The notes below the pieces were generated by a model. That model searched no databases. It was not told where the DNA came from and was given only the letters and a program-made list of their open reading frames with translations. DNA of 31,511 nt. Origin: Pseudomonadota bacterium (GTDB lineage: Bacteria; Pseudomonadota; Alphaproteobacteria; Sphingomonadales; Sphingomonadaceae). The stretch is from positions 1 through 31,511 of the forward strand of contig JAEZCZ010000069.1 of assembly GCA_023433305.1 (NCBI GenBank), written 5' to 3'. The translations under genes and the position numbers were made by a program. Of the stretch, positions 1-8,236 are shown piece by piece. How positions within the stretch are numbered: the stretch's first letter is position 1; each line of letters begins with the position of its first letter.

Positions 1-659
1 ACGGGACCGACGAGGAAATCCTCAAGTCGTGGGATCAGGGCATCGCGTGGCTGAAGGATGCGGGCGCCGAGGTGGTCGACATCTCCCTGCCGCACACCAA
101 GTACGCGCTGCCCGCCTACTACATCATCGCCCCCGCCGAAGCCTCGAGCAACCTCGCCCGCTACGACGGGGTGCGCTACGGGCTGCGCGAACTGCCGCAG
201 GGCGCGAACCTCCAGGAAATGTATGCCGCGACCCGGGCCGCCGGGTTCGGCGACGAGGTCAAGCGCCGTATCCTGATCGGGACATATGTGCTCTCGGCGG
301 GCTTCTACGATGCGTACTTCACCCAGGCCTCGAAAGTACGGGCGCTGATCGCGCGCGATTTCGACAACGCCTGGTCGCAAGTCGACGTGATCCTCGCCCC
401 GACCACGCCGACCGCGAGCTTCGCGCTCGGCGACAAGGTCGACGATCCGCTGGCGATGTATCTGAACGACGTATTCTCGGTGCCGGCCAGCCTCGCCGGT
501 CTGCCAGCGATGAGCGTGCCGGCCGGCCTGAACGGCGAGGGCCTGCCGCTCGGCCTGCAGGTGATCGGCAAGGCCTTCGACGAGCAGGGCGTGCTCAATG
601 CGGGGCTGGCGATCGAGCAGCGGGCCGCGTTCACGGCGAAGCCGGATAAGTGGTGGTAA
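1..659 (+). CDS. gatA: Glutamyl-tRNA(Gln)/aspartyl-tRNA(Asn) amidotransferase subunit A, C-terminal part
   Basis: This is the last 218 codons of GatA, the amidase subunit that frees ammonia from glutamine for GatB; the 5' end lies outside the window. The reading frame is open from base 3 to the TAA at 657-659. The stretch PAYYIIAPAEASSNLARYDG (about residues 38-57 of the visible part) is the characteristic C-terminal GatA block, and the later DVILAPTTPTASF and LPAMSVPAGL segments are also typical of the amidase-signature fold. The catalytic Ser-cisSer-Lys triad sits in the missing N-terminal half, so activity cannot be judged. Only one base separates its stop from gatB, so the two are almost certainly co-transcribed and translationally coupled. 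The family identity is secure; only the upstream extent is unknown. Confidence 0.96.
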   Translation, partial: GTDEEILKSWDQGIAWLKDAGAEVVDISLPHTKYALPAYYIIAPAEASSNLARYDGVRYGLRELPQGANLQEMYAATRAAGFGDEVKRRILIGTYVLSAGFYDAYFTQASKVRALIARDFDNAWSQVDVILAPTTPTASFALGDKVDDPLAMYLNDVFSVPASLAGLPAMSVPAGLNGEGLPLGLQVIGKAFDEQGVLNAGLAIEQRAAFTAKPDKWW

Positions 660-660
660 G

Positions 661-2157
661 ATGAGCAACTATCGGATCCAGGGCGCAACCGGTGAGTGGG
701 AGGTCGTGATCGGCCTCGAAGTCCATGCGCAGGTTACCTCCAACGCAAAGCTGTTCTCGGGTGCCTCGACCGAGTTCGGGGCGGAGCCGAACAGCCAGGT
801 GAGCCTGGTCGACGCGGCGATGCCGGGCATGCTGCCGGTGCCGAACAAGGAGTGCATCCGCCAAGCGGTCCGGACCGGCATGGCGATCGACGCTCAGATC
901 AACCGCTGGAGCCGGTTCGATCGCAAGAACTACTTCTATGCGGATTTGCCGCAGGGCTACCAGATTTCGCAGCTCTACCACCCGCTGGTGGGCGAAGGCG
1001 CGCTGACGATCGAGGCCGACGAGAAGGCGGGCATCCCCGAGGACAAGCGCATCGGCATCGAACGCATCCACGTCGAGCAGGACGCGGGCAAGCTGATGCA
1101 CGACCAGCATCCGACGATGAGCTACGTGGACCTCAATCGTTCCGGCGTGGCGCTGATGGAGATCGTGAGCCGGCCCGACATGCGCTCGCCGGCCGAGGCG
1201 GGGGCTTATGTCCGCAAACTGCGGTCGATCCTGCGCTATGTCGGAAGCTGCGACGGCAACATGGAAGAGGGCTCGATGCGGGCGGACGTCAACGTCTCGG
1301 TGCGCAAGCCGGGCGAGCCGTTCGGCACGCGGACCGAGACCAAGAACGTCAACTCGGTGCGCTTCGTGATGCAGACGATCGAGCACGAGGCGCGCCGCCA
1401 GGTCGAGCTGCTCGAGGACGGGGGCACCGTGGTGCAGGAGACGCGGCTATTCGATCCGGGCACGGGCACGACACGCTCGATGCGCAGCAAGGAAGACGCG
1501 CACGATTATCGCTATTTCCCCGATCCGGATCTGCTGCCGCTGGAACTGGACGATGCGTTCCTCGACGAATGCCGCAACAGCCTGCCGGAACTGCCGGACG
1601 CCAAGCGGCGCCGCTACATCGATGAGCTCGGCTTGTCGGCTTACAATGCCCATGTCCTCACTGCCGAGGTCGAGACCGCGCGCTGGTTCGAAGCGCTGCT
1701 GCTCGAAACCGCAACGGCGCAGGGTAAGAGGCCGGCTGATGTCGCCAAGCAGGCATCGAACTGGCTGATCTCGGAATTCTTCGGAGCGCTCAACAAGGCC
1801 GGGCATGAGCTCGAAGACAGCCCGGTCGGGCATGCCCAGGCGGCCGAGCTGCTGGCGCTGATCGGCAAGGGCACGATCTCGGGCTCGATCGCCAAGCAGG
1901 TGCTCGAGACGATGCTCGCCACCGGCGACAGCGCCACCGCGATCGTCGAGCGCGAGGGCCTCAAGCAGGAAAGCGACAGCGGCGCCATCGAGGCGGCCGT
2001 CGACAAAGTCCTCGCCGACAACGCGGACAAGGTCGAGCAGTACAAGGGCGGCAAGGAAGCGCTGTTCGGGTTCTTCGTCGGCCAGACGATGAAGGCCATG
2101 CAGGGCAAGGCCAACCCCCAGGTCGTCAACGAGGTGCTGAAGGCGAAGCTGGCCTAG
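661..2157 (+). CDS. gatB: Aspartyl/glutamyl-tRNA amidotransferase subunit B
   Basis: GatB (498 aa, the usual length) binds Glu-tRNA(Gln) or Asp-tRNA(Asn), phosphorylates the misattached amino acid and amidates it with ammonia delivered from GatA. The start is ATG 661, one base after the gatA stop; an in-frame extension to 598 would run into gatA and has no support. The hallmark EVVIGLEVHAQV is at residues 14-25, followed by KLFSGAS, then the RFDRKNYFYADLPQGYQIS block and VDLNRSGVALMEIVS of the cradle domain. The C-terminal third is the helical YqeY-like tRNA-binding tail (NADKVEQYKGGKEALFGFFV, then a lysine-rich end). The purine-rich GGTGGTAAG at the gatA 3' end can act as its ribosome binding site. 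GatA, GatB and a GatC encoded elsewhere would form the GatCAB complex. Confidence 0.97.
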   Translation: MSNYRIQGATGEWEVVIGLEVHAQVTSNAKLFSGASTEFGAEPNSQVSLVDAAMPGMLPVPNKECIRQAVRTGMAIDAQINRWSRFDRKNYFYADLPQGYQISQLYHPLVGEGALTIEADEKAGIPEDKRIGIERIHVEQDAGKLMHDQHPTMSYVDLNRSGVALMEIVSRPDMRSPAEAGAYVRKLRSILRYVGSCDGNMEEGSMRADVNVSVRKPGEPFGTRTETKNVNSVRFVMQTIEHEARRQVELLEDGGTVVQETRLFDPGTGTTRSMRSKEDAHDYRYFPDPDLLPLELDDAFLDECRNSLPELPDAKRRRYIDELGLSAYNAHVLTAEVETARWFEALLLETATAQGKRPADVAKQASNWLISEFFGALNKAGHELEDSPVGHAQAAELLALIGKGTISGSIAKQVLETMLATGDSATAIVEREGLKQESDSGAIEAAVDKVLADNADKVEQYKGGKEALFGFFVGQTMKAMQGKANPQVVNEVLKAKLA

Positions 2158-2161
2158 CGGC

Positions 2162-2620
2162 GTGACTGCCATCGTTTTGGTCAACCCCGAGATTCCGCAC
2201 AATACGGGAGCCGTGGGGCGGACGTGCGTGGCGCTCGATCTCGAGCTCGTGCTGATCCACCCGCTCGGCTTCGAGATTTCAGACAAGCACGTGCGGCGGA
2301 CCGGGCTGGATTACTGGCAGCATGTCCGGTTGGCGGAGTTCGCCAACTGGGATGAATTCGTCGCCGAACGCGCGCCGCGCCGCGACCAGCTGTTCCTGTT
2401 CGAGGAATACGGCGCGCGTTCGTTCGAGGAGCCCGAGTATCCGGACGATGCCTATCTGGTCTTCGGCCGCGAGACCAAGGGATTGCCCGACACGATCGTC
2501 AAGCCGCTGGCGGACCGGGTGTTCCGCCTGCCGATGCGCTCGCAGCACATCCGTACGCTCAACCTGTCGAACACGGTGGCGGTGGCTGCGTACCGGGCGC
2601 TGCGCGGCAAGCTTGCTTAG
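2162..2620 (+). CDS. trmL: tRNA (cytidine(34)/uridine(34)-2'-O)-methyltransferase, SPOUT family
   Basis: A 152-aa SPOUT methyltransferase. The family (TrmL/YibK) 2'-O-methylates the wobble nucleotide of tRNA-Leu isoacceptors using SAM. All three SPOUT motifs are visible: NTGAVGRTC (residues 14-22), LVFGRETKGLP (about 99-109) and the knot-forming LPMRSQHIRTLNLSNTVAVA. Length and motifs match the minimal family, without the extra N-terminal domain of TrmH. It begins with GTG four bases after the gatB stop and has no convincing Shine-Dalgarno sequence, so translation is probably coupled to gatB. Its TAG overlaps the convergent stop of the next minus-strand gene by two bases. The exact tRNA target is taken from the family and is not shown here. 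Confidence 0.93.
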   Translation: MTAIVLVNPEIPHNTGAVGRTCVALDLELVLIHPLGFEISDKHVRRTGLDYWQHVRLAEFANWDEFVAERAPRRDQLFLFEEYGARSFEEPEYPDDAYLVFGRETKGLPDTIVKPLADRVFRLPMRSQHIRTLNLSNTVAVAAYRALRGKLA

Positions 2621-3000
2621 GGCTCCGCCGAGCGCTCCGGCGACACGAACCGGACTGCCACCCCCGTCGCCTTCGAGGCGCCCCAGCTGGTCAGCGTCAC
2701 GCGCGCGTCACCGTAGCTGGCGTTGACGACGGCGTCGGCGCCCATCTTCTCGGCCCTTTCCCAGAGCTCCTTGTAGATCTTCCGCTGCGACGGCGCTTTG
2801 CTGAATACGGTGGCCTTGCGGACGTTCGTTTCGACCTCGCCCACCACTTCGTACGGCCGATCGGTGATGTCGTAGGGGAACACCGGCAGTCCGATGTCCT
2901 CGTTCACCACCGCGAAGTCCCCCGATTTCGCCGCGGCGTTTGCGGGTGCTTGAAGAATGGCGACAGCCAATGCCGTCGCCAAAAGCGCGTAAGCTTGCAT
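2617..3000 (-). CDS. Small exported protein with YbjQ/heavy-metal-binding-like domain
   Basis: A 127-aa protein beginning MQAYALLATALAVAILQAPANAAA, a clear Sec signal peptide with likely cleavage after ANA at about residue 23. The mature part, with YEVVGEVETNVRKATVF, a helix and EKMGADAVVNASYG, then ATGVAVRFV, resembles the YbjQ/UPF0145 ('heavy-metal-binding') fold seen in many small envelope proteins; metal binding is not established for that family. I start it at ATG 3000 because GGGGGGAAT lies just upstream and a good sigma-70-like promoter (3030-3057) would overlap the longer reading that starts at 3057. It is convergent with trmL and divergent from the next gene. Its function is unknown and the domain assignment is moderate. 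Confidence 0.75.
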   Translation of the reverse strand: MQAYALLATALAVAILQAPANAAAKSGDFAVVNEDIGLPVFPYDITDRPYEVVGEVETNVRKATVFSKAPSQRKIYKELWERAEKMGADAVVNASYGDARVTLTSWGASKATGVAVRFVSPERSAEP

Positions 3001-3029
3001 CGTGATTCCCCCCCAATTTGGACCCAACA

Positions 3030-3057
3030 AGTATCTGTTCTTGAGCCGCTCCGCCAA
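3030..3057 (-). promoter_or_regulatory. Sigma-70-like promoter for the small exported protein
   Basis: Read on the minus strand, TTGGCG (3057-3052) is followed after 16 bases by GATACT (3035-3030), a fair match to TTGACA/TATAAT. Transcription would begin near 3022, about 20 bases before ATG 3000, leaving room for the GGGGGG ribosome binding site. This was found by eye only. Confidence 0.4.
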
Positions 3058-3086
3058 ATAAGAATGTGTCCGAGGGGGATGTTTCG

Positions 3087-3641
3087 GTGAATCTGATCTA
3101 TCTTGTCGCGGCGGCAGCCGCTGCGGGCGTCTTGCCGGCAGCGGATCCTGATATCGTCGACCCGCCGGTGAACGAAACGCTGGTGTTGCCGGCAGGCTCC
3201 GAGATCGAGCTGATGGTGCTGGTCGAGATCGACAGCGATCGCGCCCAGCCCGGCGAACCGGTCAAACTGCGCGTGAACCGGCCGGTCCGGGTGGGTCGCG
3301 AGGTGGTGGTGCCGGTGGGCACCATCGCTCAGGGCGAGGTCGTATCCGTCACGAGTTCGGGCGCCATGATGCGGCGCGGTCGTCTCGCGGTGAAAACCAC
3401 CTCGCTCCTGCTTGGCGATCGCACGGTCGCGCTCGACGCCCCTTCGGAGCGGCGGTCCAGGGGAGGGGGCGGCGAGGACCTCTGGAGGCTCGCCTTCACG
3501 CCCGCCTGGCTCTTGTTCGCCCGTGGCAATTCCGCGAAGCTCAAGGCCGGTGAACTGCTCTCGGCCGAAGTGGAGACCGACGTCTGCTTCGTCCAGGACG
3601 GCGCAGATTACGTGCCTATCGCTTGCCCCGAGCGAAGCTAA
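3087..3641 (+). CDS. Exported hypothetical protein
   Basis: A 184-aa protein with an N-terminal hydrophobic stretch, NLIYLVAAAAAAGVLPAAD, that looks like a signal peptide. The mature region contains ELMVLVEIDSDRAQPGEPV and GREVVVPVGTIAQGEVVSV, a beta-rich pattern like exported proteins with an SH3- or TrbI-type fold; I do not recognise a named family. An arginine/glycine-rich loop (SERRSRGGGGEDLWR) precedes a hydrophobic segment, RLAFTPAWLLF. I prefer the GTG at 3087 because a GAGGGGG ribosome binding site lies about 10 bases upstream; an in-frame GTG at 3066 would add seven residues and hide that site. It is divergent from the YbjQ-like gene and its stop overlaps the convergent M16 peptidase stop by a few bases. 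Function unknown. Confidence 0.7.
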   Translation: MNLIYLVAAAAAAGVLPAADPDIVDPPVNETLVLPAGSEIELMVLVEIDSDRAQPGEPVKLRVNRPVRVGREVVVPVGTIAQGEVVSVTSSGAMMRRGRLAVKTTSLLLGDRTVALDAPSERRSRGGGGEDLWRLAFTPAWLLFARGNSAKLKAGELLSAEVETDVCFVQDGADYVPIACPERS

Positions 3642-6511
3642 AGGCTGTCGGCGTCGAGGTACTCGATTTCCATCCCCAGCGTCTTGAGCTGCTCGTCGAT
3701 CTGGCGGCGATCGCCCACGACGATGATGGCGAGGTCCTCGGGCGACAGGTATTGCCGCGCGGCCGCGTCGATGTCGGCGGCATCGATGTCGCGATAGATC
3801 GTCGGTAGCATGGCCTGGTAATCGTCGGGCCGGCCGAACTGCTGGTTCGCCAGCAGCGCGGAAAGCACCTGGCCGTTGGTCTGGAAGCTGTTCGGCAGGC
3901 CGCGGATATTGCCGTCGGTGACGCGTTGCAACTCGGTCTCGTCGACGCCCTTCGCACCGCTGGCGAAAGCCGTCATGTCTTCGAGGATGAGCCGGATCGA
4001 GTCCGCGGTGCGATCGGATTGGACCGGGGTAAATACCGTCAGCGCGCGCGGCCCGGTGACGCCGCTCAACCCGCTGCGGATGCCGTACGTCCAGCCCTTT
4101 TCCTCGCGCAAGTTCGTGTTGAGGCGCGAGAGGAAGCCGTTGCCGATGACCTCGTTGGCGAGATCGAGCGCCTCCATGCCTTGCTGCAATCCGGTGAGCG
4201 GCAGCGCGCGGGCGAGCAACAGGACCGATTGCGGCGAGTTGGGCCGGTTGATGACCACGAGCTTGCGCGCGGCGCGCGGGACCGCGACGGCCAGGTTCTT
4301 GACCGGCCGGGGCGTGGCGGGGGCGGCCCAGTCGCCGAAGGCGGCTTCGAGCGCGGGCAGCAGCTCTGCCATGGTCACGTCGCCGACGACGGTCAGGCGG
4401 GCGAGGTCCGGACGCAGCCATTTTGCGTGCTCGCCTGCGAGAGCCTCGGGTGTGAGCGCCTCGATCACCTCCGGCTCACCGGTTCCGCCGACCGAGCCGT
4501 AGGGATGGCCGTTGCCGTAGATCAAAGGACCAAGCGCCCGGTAGGCCAGACCCGACGGGTCGGCCCGCTCCTGCGCAATCGCTGCGAGCCGCTGGTCCTT
4601 CACGCGCGCCACTTCACCGGGCGCGAAGGCCGGGTTGCGCACGATGTCAGCCATCAGTGCCAGCGAGGGGCGGAGGTTGGCCGTCAGCGCGCTCATCGAG
4701 ACGGAGCTGGAATCGGTCGAGGCGCCGGCCGAAATGCTCGCGCCGAGCCGCTCCTGCTCGATCGCGATCTGCTCGGCGCTGCGTGTTTCGGTGCCTTCCT
4801 CGAGCAGGCCCATCATCAGCGACTGCGTACCCGCGCGCGCACCGCCATCGGCAGCGTTGCCGGCGTCGAAAGTCAGCGCAACGTTGACTTTGGGTATCGA
4901 CGTGCGCCGTGCCAGGGAGACCGGGATGCCATTGGATAGCTGGGCATGCTCGACCTGGGGAAAGGTGAGCTCGCCGACCGGGGCGACGGGCGGGAATTCG
5001 CGCGCTGGCCCCCGGGCGATTTCCGGTGCTGGCTCGCGCGCGTCGGGCGCTGGCGGCGGCACGGTCCCTTCGTCGCCCCATCCGCCCATCAGGGCGCCAT
5101 CCTCGGTGCGCTCTCCGGGGACGACAGCGAGGGTGTAGGCCGGACGGGACAGCCAGCGCTGCAACGCAGCCTGGACGTCCGCCGGCGTAAGGCGCGCCAT
5201 TTCCTCGAGCCGTTCCTTGTACTCGGCCGGATCGTCCGCGTAGAGGAGCCCTTCGGCCAGGGTCGCGCCCTTGCCCGAGAAACCTCCGACCAGTTCGAGC
5301 GCGCCGATCTCGGCGGAGACCATCTGCGTGGCCGCGCGGGTCAGCTCGTCCGCCGTGGGGCCGTTCGCGACCAGATCGGCGATCACGGCATCGAAGCGCC
5401 GCTCCGCCACGGCGGGGTCGGTGCCGGGCTTCACGTCCATCGTCGCCTGCAGGAAGCTCAGGTCCTCATGCTGCTGCGCCGCGGCGGTGACGCTGACGGC
5501 AAGCTGCTCGCCGCGAACCAGCGCGTTGTCGAGACGCGAGCTGGCGAGACCGCCGAGCACGTGCATTCCGAGCGCCAGGGCGGTCGCATCCGGGTCGGTC
5601 AGCGCAGGACCTGTCCAGGCGCGATAGATTCGCGTGACAGGAACCTGGTCGGTCATTTCCTCGCGGACGGGTGCGGCAAGCGTGACCGGGGCGGCGGTGA
5701 GCTCGCTCACCTCAGGGCCACGCGGAATGTCGCCGAACCAGCGCTCGACGAGGGGCCGCGCGGTCGCGGGGTCGATGTCGCCGGAAAGCGCCAGCACGAC
5801 GTTGTTGGGCGCGTAGTTGTCGGTGAACCACTTGCGCACGTCGGCGAGGCTCGCGGCGTCGAGATCGGCCATCGAGCCGATTGTCGAGTGGCGATAGGGA
5901 TGGCCGACCGGGAAGAGTGCGTCGCCAAGCTTGTATTCGACGAGGCCGTAGGGCTGGTTGTCGCCTTGGCGCTTTTCGTTCTGGACCACGCCGCGCTGCT
6001 TATCGAGCTTGTCCTGAGTCACCGCGCCGAGCAGGTGGCCCATGCGATCGCTTTCCATGAACAGCGCAAGATCGAGTGCGCCCGTGGGGACGGTCTCGAT
6101 GTAATTGGTGCGATCGTACCAGGTCGAGCCGTTGGTGCCCGTCGAGCCGGCGGCCTCGAGCGGGATGTCGAAATCGGGCACGTTCTCGCTGCCACCGAAC
6201 ATCAGGTGCTCGAACAAATGCGCGAAACCGGTCCGGCCGCGCGGCTCGTGCTTGGAGCCGACGCGGTAGTAGATAGTGACGCCCACCACTGGGGACTTGC
6301 GATCGGTGTGGACGATGGTGGTGAGCCCGTTCGGCAGGGTGAAGGTCTCGTAGGGAATATTGACTTCGGCGACGAGCGTCGAAAGCGGCGCGGGCTCGGA
6401 CGAAGCGGCGACCGCCGCGGGCCGTTCGGCAACCGTGGCGCACGAGGCGAGCGCGATCGAAGCGGCGAGAGCGAAAGGGGCGGTGAGGCGGCGAGAGAGC
6501 TTCATCGCCAT
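3638..6511 (-). CDS. M16 family zinc metallopeptidase (pitrilysin/insulinase type), lipoprotein
   Basis: A 957-aa, two-halved M16 peptidase. A lipoprotein signal is present: a basic N-terminus, a hydrophobic stretch and the lipobox LASC with the lipidated Cys at residue 24, so the enzyme is probably envelope-anchored and periplasmic. The inverted zinc motif HLFEH (His98, Glu101, His102) is followed 77 residues later by Glu179 in VVQNEKRQ, the expected third ligand, so the N-terminal half is catalytically complete. The C-terminal half starts near residue 530 and has GTQSLMMGLLEEGT where the zinc motif would be; this is the usual inactive partner domain. The family cuts short peptides enclosed in a clam-shell chamber. 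ATG 6511 and ATG 6505 are both possible starts; AGGCGG lies upstream. It is divergent from the M17 aminopeptidase. It could be a PqqL-like protease, but no substrate can be named. Confidence 0.93.
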   Translation of the reverse strand: MAMKLSRRLTAPFALAASIALASCATVAERPAAVAASSEPAPLSTLVAEVNIPYETFTLPNGLTTIVHTDRKSPVVGVTIYYRVGSKHEPRGRTGFAHLFEHLMFGGSENVPDFDIPLEAAGSTGTNGSTWYDRTNYIETVPTGALDLALFMESDRMGHLLGAVTQDKLDKQRGVVQNEKRQGDNQPYGLVEYKLGDALFPVGHPYRHSTIGSMADLDAASLADVRKWFTDNYAPNNVVLALSGDIDPATARPLVERWFGDIPRGPEVSELTAAPVTLAAPVREEMTDQVPVTRIYRAWTGPALTDPDATALALGMHVLGGLASSRLDNALVRGEQLAVSVTAAAQQHEDLSFLQATMDVKPGTDPAVAERRFDAVIADLVANGPTADELTRAATQMVSAEIGALELVGGFSGKGATLAEGLLYADDPAEYKERLEEMARLTPADVQAALQRWLSRPAYTLAVVPGERTEDGALMGGWGDEGTVPPPAPDAREPAPEIARGPAREFPPVAPVGELTFPQVEHAQLSNGIPVSLARRTSIPKVNVALTFDAGNAADGGARAGTQSLMMGLLEEGTETRSAEQIAIEQERLGASISAGASTDSSSVSMSALTANLRPSLALMADIVRNPAFAPGEVARVKDQRLAAIAQERADPSGLAYRALGPLIYGNGHPYGSVGGTGEPEVIEALTPEALAGEHAKWLRPDLARLTVVGDVTMAELLPALEAAFGDWAAPATPRPVKNLAVAVPRAARKLVVINRPNSPQSVLLLARALPLTGLQQGMEALDLANEVIGNGFLSRLNTNLREEKGWTYGIRSGLSGVTGPRALTVFTPVQSDRTADSIRLILEDMTAFASGAKGVDETELQRVTDGNIRGLPNSFQTNGQVLSALLANQQFGRPDDYQAMLPTIYRDIDAADIDAAARQYLSPEDLAIIVVGDRRQIDEQLKTLGMEIEYLDADSL

Positions 6512-6610
6512 CGAATAGCACGCCGCCTGCGCAATGATAGCGGACGAGTCGGTCCTTCGTCGACCTGGGACAGCGCTTCGCGGCCGGAGCGGTGCCTCTT
6601 GCGCGACTAG

Positions 6611-6632
6611 GCGGCAGCTTCCAAGCTGCCGC
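6611..6632. promoter_or_regulatory. 22-nt near-perfect palindrome in the peptidase divergent region
   Basis: Arms gcggcagctt (6611-6620) and aagctgccgc (6623-6632) are exact reverse complements around a central CC. The element lies in the 141-bp gap between the divergent M16 and M17 peptidase genes, ending ten bases before the AGGAG ribosome binding site of the aminopeptidase. It could be an operator for a dimeric regulator or an RNA hairpin in the aminopeptidase leader. No T-run follows, so it is not a standard terminator. Confidence 0.5.
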
Positions 6633-6652
6633 TGTTCAACCAGGAGCTTTCA

Positions 6653-8236
6653 ATGCCTCGTCTCTCGACCTCACGTATCTCCCTGCTCGCGTTGGCGCTT
6701 GCAGCCTGCCCATTTGGGTTGGCTCAGGCGCAGAGCCTCGCCGGTTCGGGTGTGGCGCCCGGAGTCGAGGCGAGCAGCGAGCCACGTCCGGTCGAGTTCG
6801 CGAGCGTGGCTCCCGCCAAGGCCGCAATGGTGATCGTGACGCAGTCGGCCGCCTTGCCCGACGCGCTGCCGCTATCCGTCGCGGAGCGTGAAGCGGTGAC
6901 TGCCGCCATCGCGGCCGAAGGCTTCGAAGGGAAAGCCGGCAGCTCGCTGTCGTTGCGCGGGATCGGCTCACGACCGCGTGTCGTCCTCGTGGGGGTCGGT
7001 GACCAGCCGCAATCCGTGGATTTCGCCAAGGCCGCCGGCAAGGCCGCGCAGGACCTGAAGGGAGAAAAGGCGCCAGTGGCGATCGTGGGATTGCCTACCA
7101 CCGAAGCCACTGCCGAGGCGGCGCTCGGTTATCAACTCGGGCAATATCGCTTCGATCGCTACAAGTCGGACCGCGGTCCGGCGCCCCCCGCTCATGCGGT
7201 CACGCTCGTTCATGCCGACGCCGGCGGCGCACGGGCCGCTTACGATGCACGCCAGGCCGGCGTGGCGGAAGGGGTGCGCTTCGCCCGGGACCTCGTCAGC
7301 GAACCGGCGAGCGTGATCTATCCGGAAAGCTTCGTGACTCGCACGCGTGAGGCCTTTCGCGGGATTCCGAACGTGGCGATCGACGTGCTCGACGAGGCGG
7401 AGATGCGCCGGCTCGGCATGGGCGCCTTGGTCGGTGTCGGCCAGGGCTCGCCGCGCGGTTCGCGGCTACTGGTGGTCACCTATCGCGGCGCGAGCGGCGC
7501 GCCGCTGGCCCTGGTCGGCAAGGGCATCACGTTCGACAGCGGCGGACTCTCGCTCAAGACCGGATCCGGCATGGAGGAGATGAAGGCCGACATGTCTGGC
7601 GCGGCGGCCGTGGTGGGCACGGCCTTGTCGCTCGCCCGCACGCGCGCGCCGGTGCACGTCGTCGCGGTGGCCGCGCTCGCCGAGAACATGCCCGACGGCA
7701 ATGCGCAGCGGCCGGGGGACGTAGTCCGCACCATGGGTGGCAAGACGATCGAGATCGTCAATACCGACGCCGAAGGACGGCTCGTCTTGTCGGATGCGGT
7801 GCAATACGCCGCCAAGGAGCGCGAGCCCTTCGCGATCGTGGACATCGCCACGCTGACCGGCGCCGCCGTTTCGGCGCTCGGCCCCGAGTTCGCCGGCCTC
7901 TTCACCCGCGAGGACGCGATCGCCGATCGGATTGAAACCGTGGCCGAGCGTGTCGGCGAGCCGGTGTGGCGCCTGCCGCTTCATCCGAACTATGCCGAAG
8001 CGGTCAAGTCGTCGATCGCCGACGTGAAGAATTCGGGCACCAGCCCGGCGCCGGGTGCCAGCGCGGGCGCTCACTTCATCGAAGCTTTCATTGCCGAGGA
8101 CATGCCATGGGCGCACATCGACATGGCGCCGACGATGTGGGCCGACAGTTCGGGCCCGCTTACGCCGAAGGGTCCGACAGGGTACGGGGTGCGCTTGCTC
8201 GATGCTCTCGCCCGTGAGTGGAAGGCTGAGCCATGA
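6653..8236 (+). CDS. Exported M17 leucyl aminopeptidase
   Basis: A 527-aa M17 aminopeptidase that removes N-terminal residues from peptides using two metal ions. The metal/catalytic region is intact: VGKGITFDSGG (Lys290, Asp295), the KADMSGAAAV helix and NTDAEGRL with the conserved Asp and Glu. Unlike cytosolic PepA it begins with a signal sequence, ISLLALALAACPFGLAQAQS, and should act in the periplasm. Cleavage after AQA near residue 26 would free it; an LAAC lipobox at residues 15-18 makes a lipoprotein the alternative. ATG 6653 follows an AGGAG ribosome binding site at 6641-6645. It is divergent from an M16 lipoprotein peptidase, suggesting a shared role in envelope peptide degradation. 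The downstream NTF2-like gene overlaps its stop by ATGA. Confidence 0.93.
   Translation: MPRLSTSRISLLALALAACPFGLAQAQSLAGSGVAPGVEASSEPRPVEFASVAPAKAAMVIVTQSAALPDALPLSVAEREAVTAAIAAEGFEGKAGSSLSLRGIGSRPRVVLVGVGDQPQSVDFAKAAGKAAQDLKGEKAPVAIVGLPTTEATAEAALGYQLGQYRFDRYKSDRGPAPPAHAVTLVHADAGGARAAYDARQAGVAEGVRFARDLVSEPASVIYPESFVTRTREAFRGIPNVAIDVLDEAEMRRLGMGALVGVGQGSPRGSRLLVVTYRGASGAPLALVGKGITFDSGGLSLKTGSGMEEMKADMSGAAAVVGTALSLARTRAPVHVVAVAALAENMPDGNAQRPGDVVRTMGGKTIEIVNTDAEGRLVLSDAVQYAAKEREPFAIVDIATLTGAAVSALGPEFAGLFTREDAIADRIETVAERVGEPVWRLPLHPNYAEAVKSSIADVKNSGTSPAPGASAGAHFIEAFIAEDMPWAHIDMAPTMWADSSGPLTPKGPTGYGVRLLDALAREWKAEP

Noticed and set aside
4946..6610. Open frame of 554 codons on the plus strand opposite the M16 peptidase
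   Set aside because: Low-complexity composition and full overlap with a well-supported peptidase; a GC-driven shadow frame.
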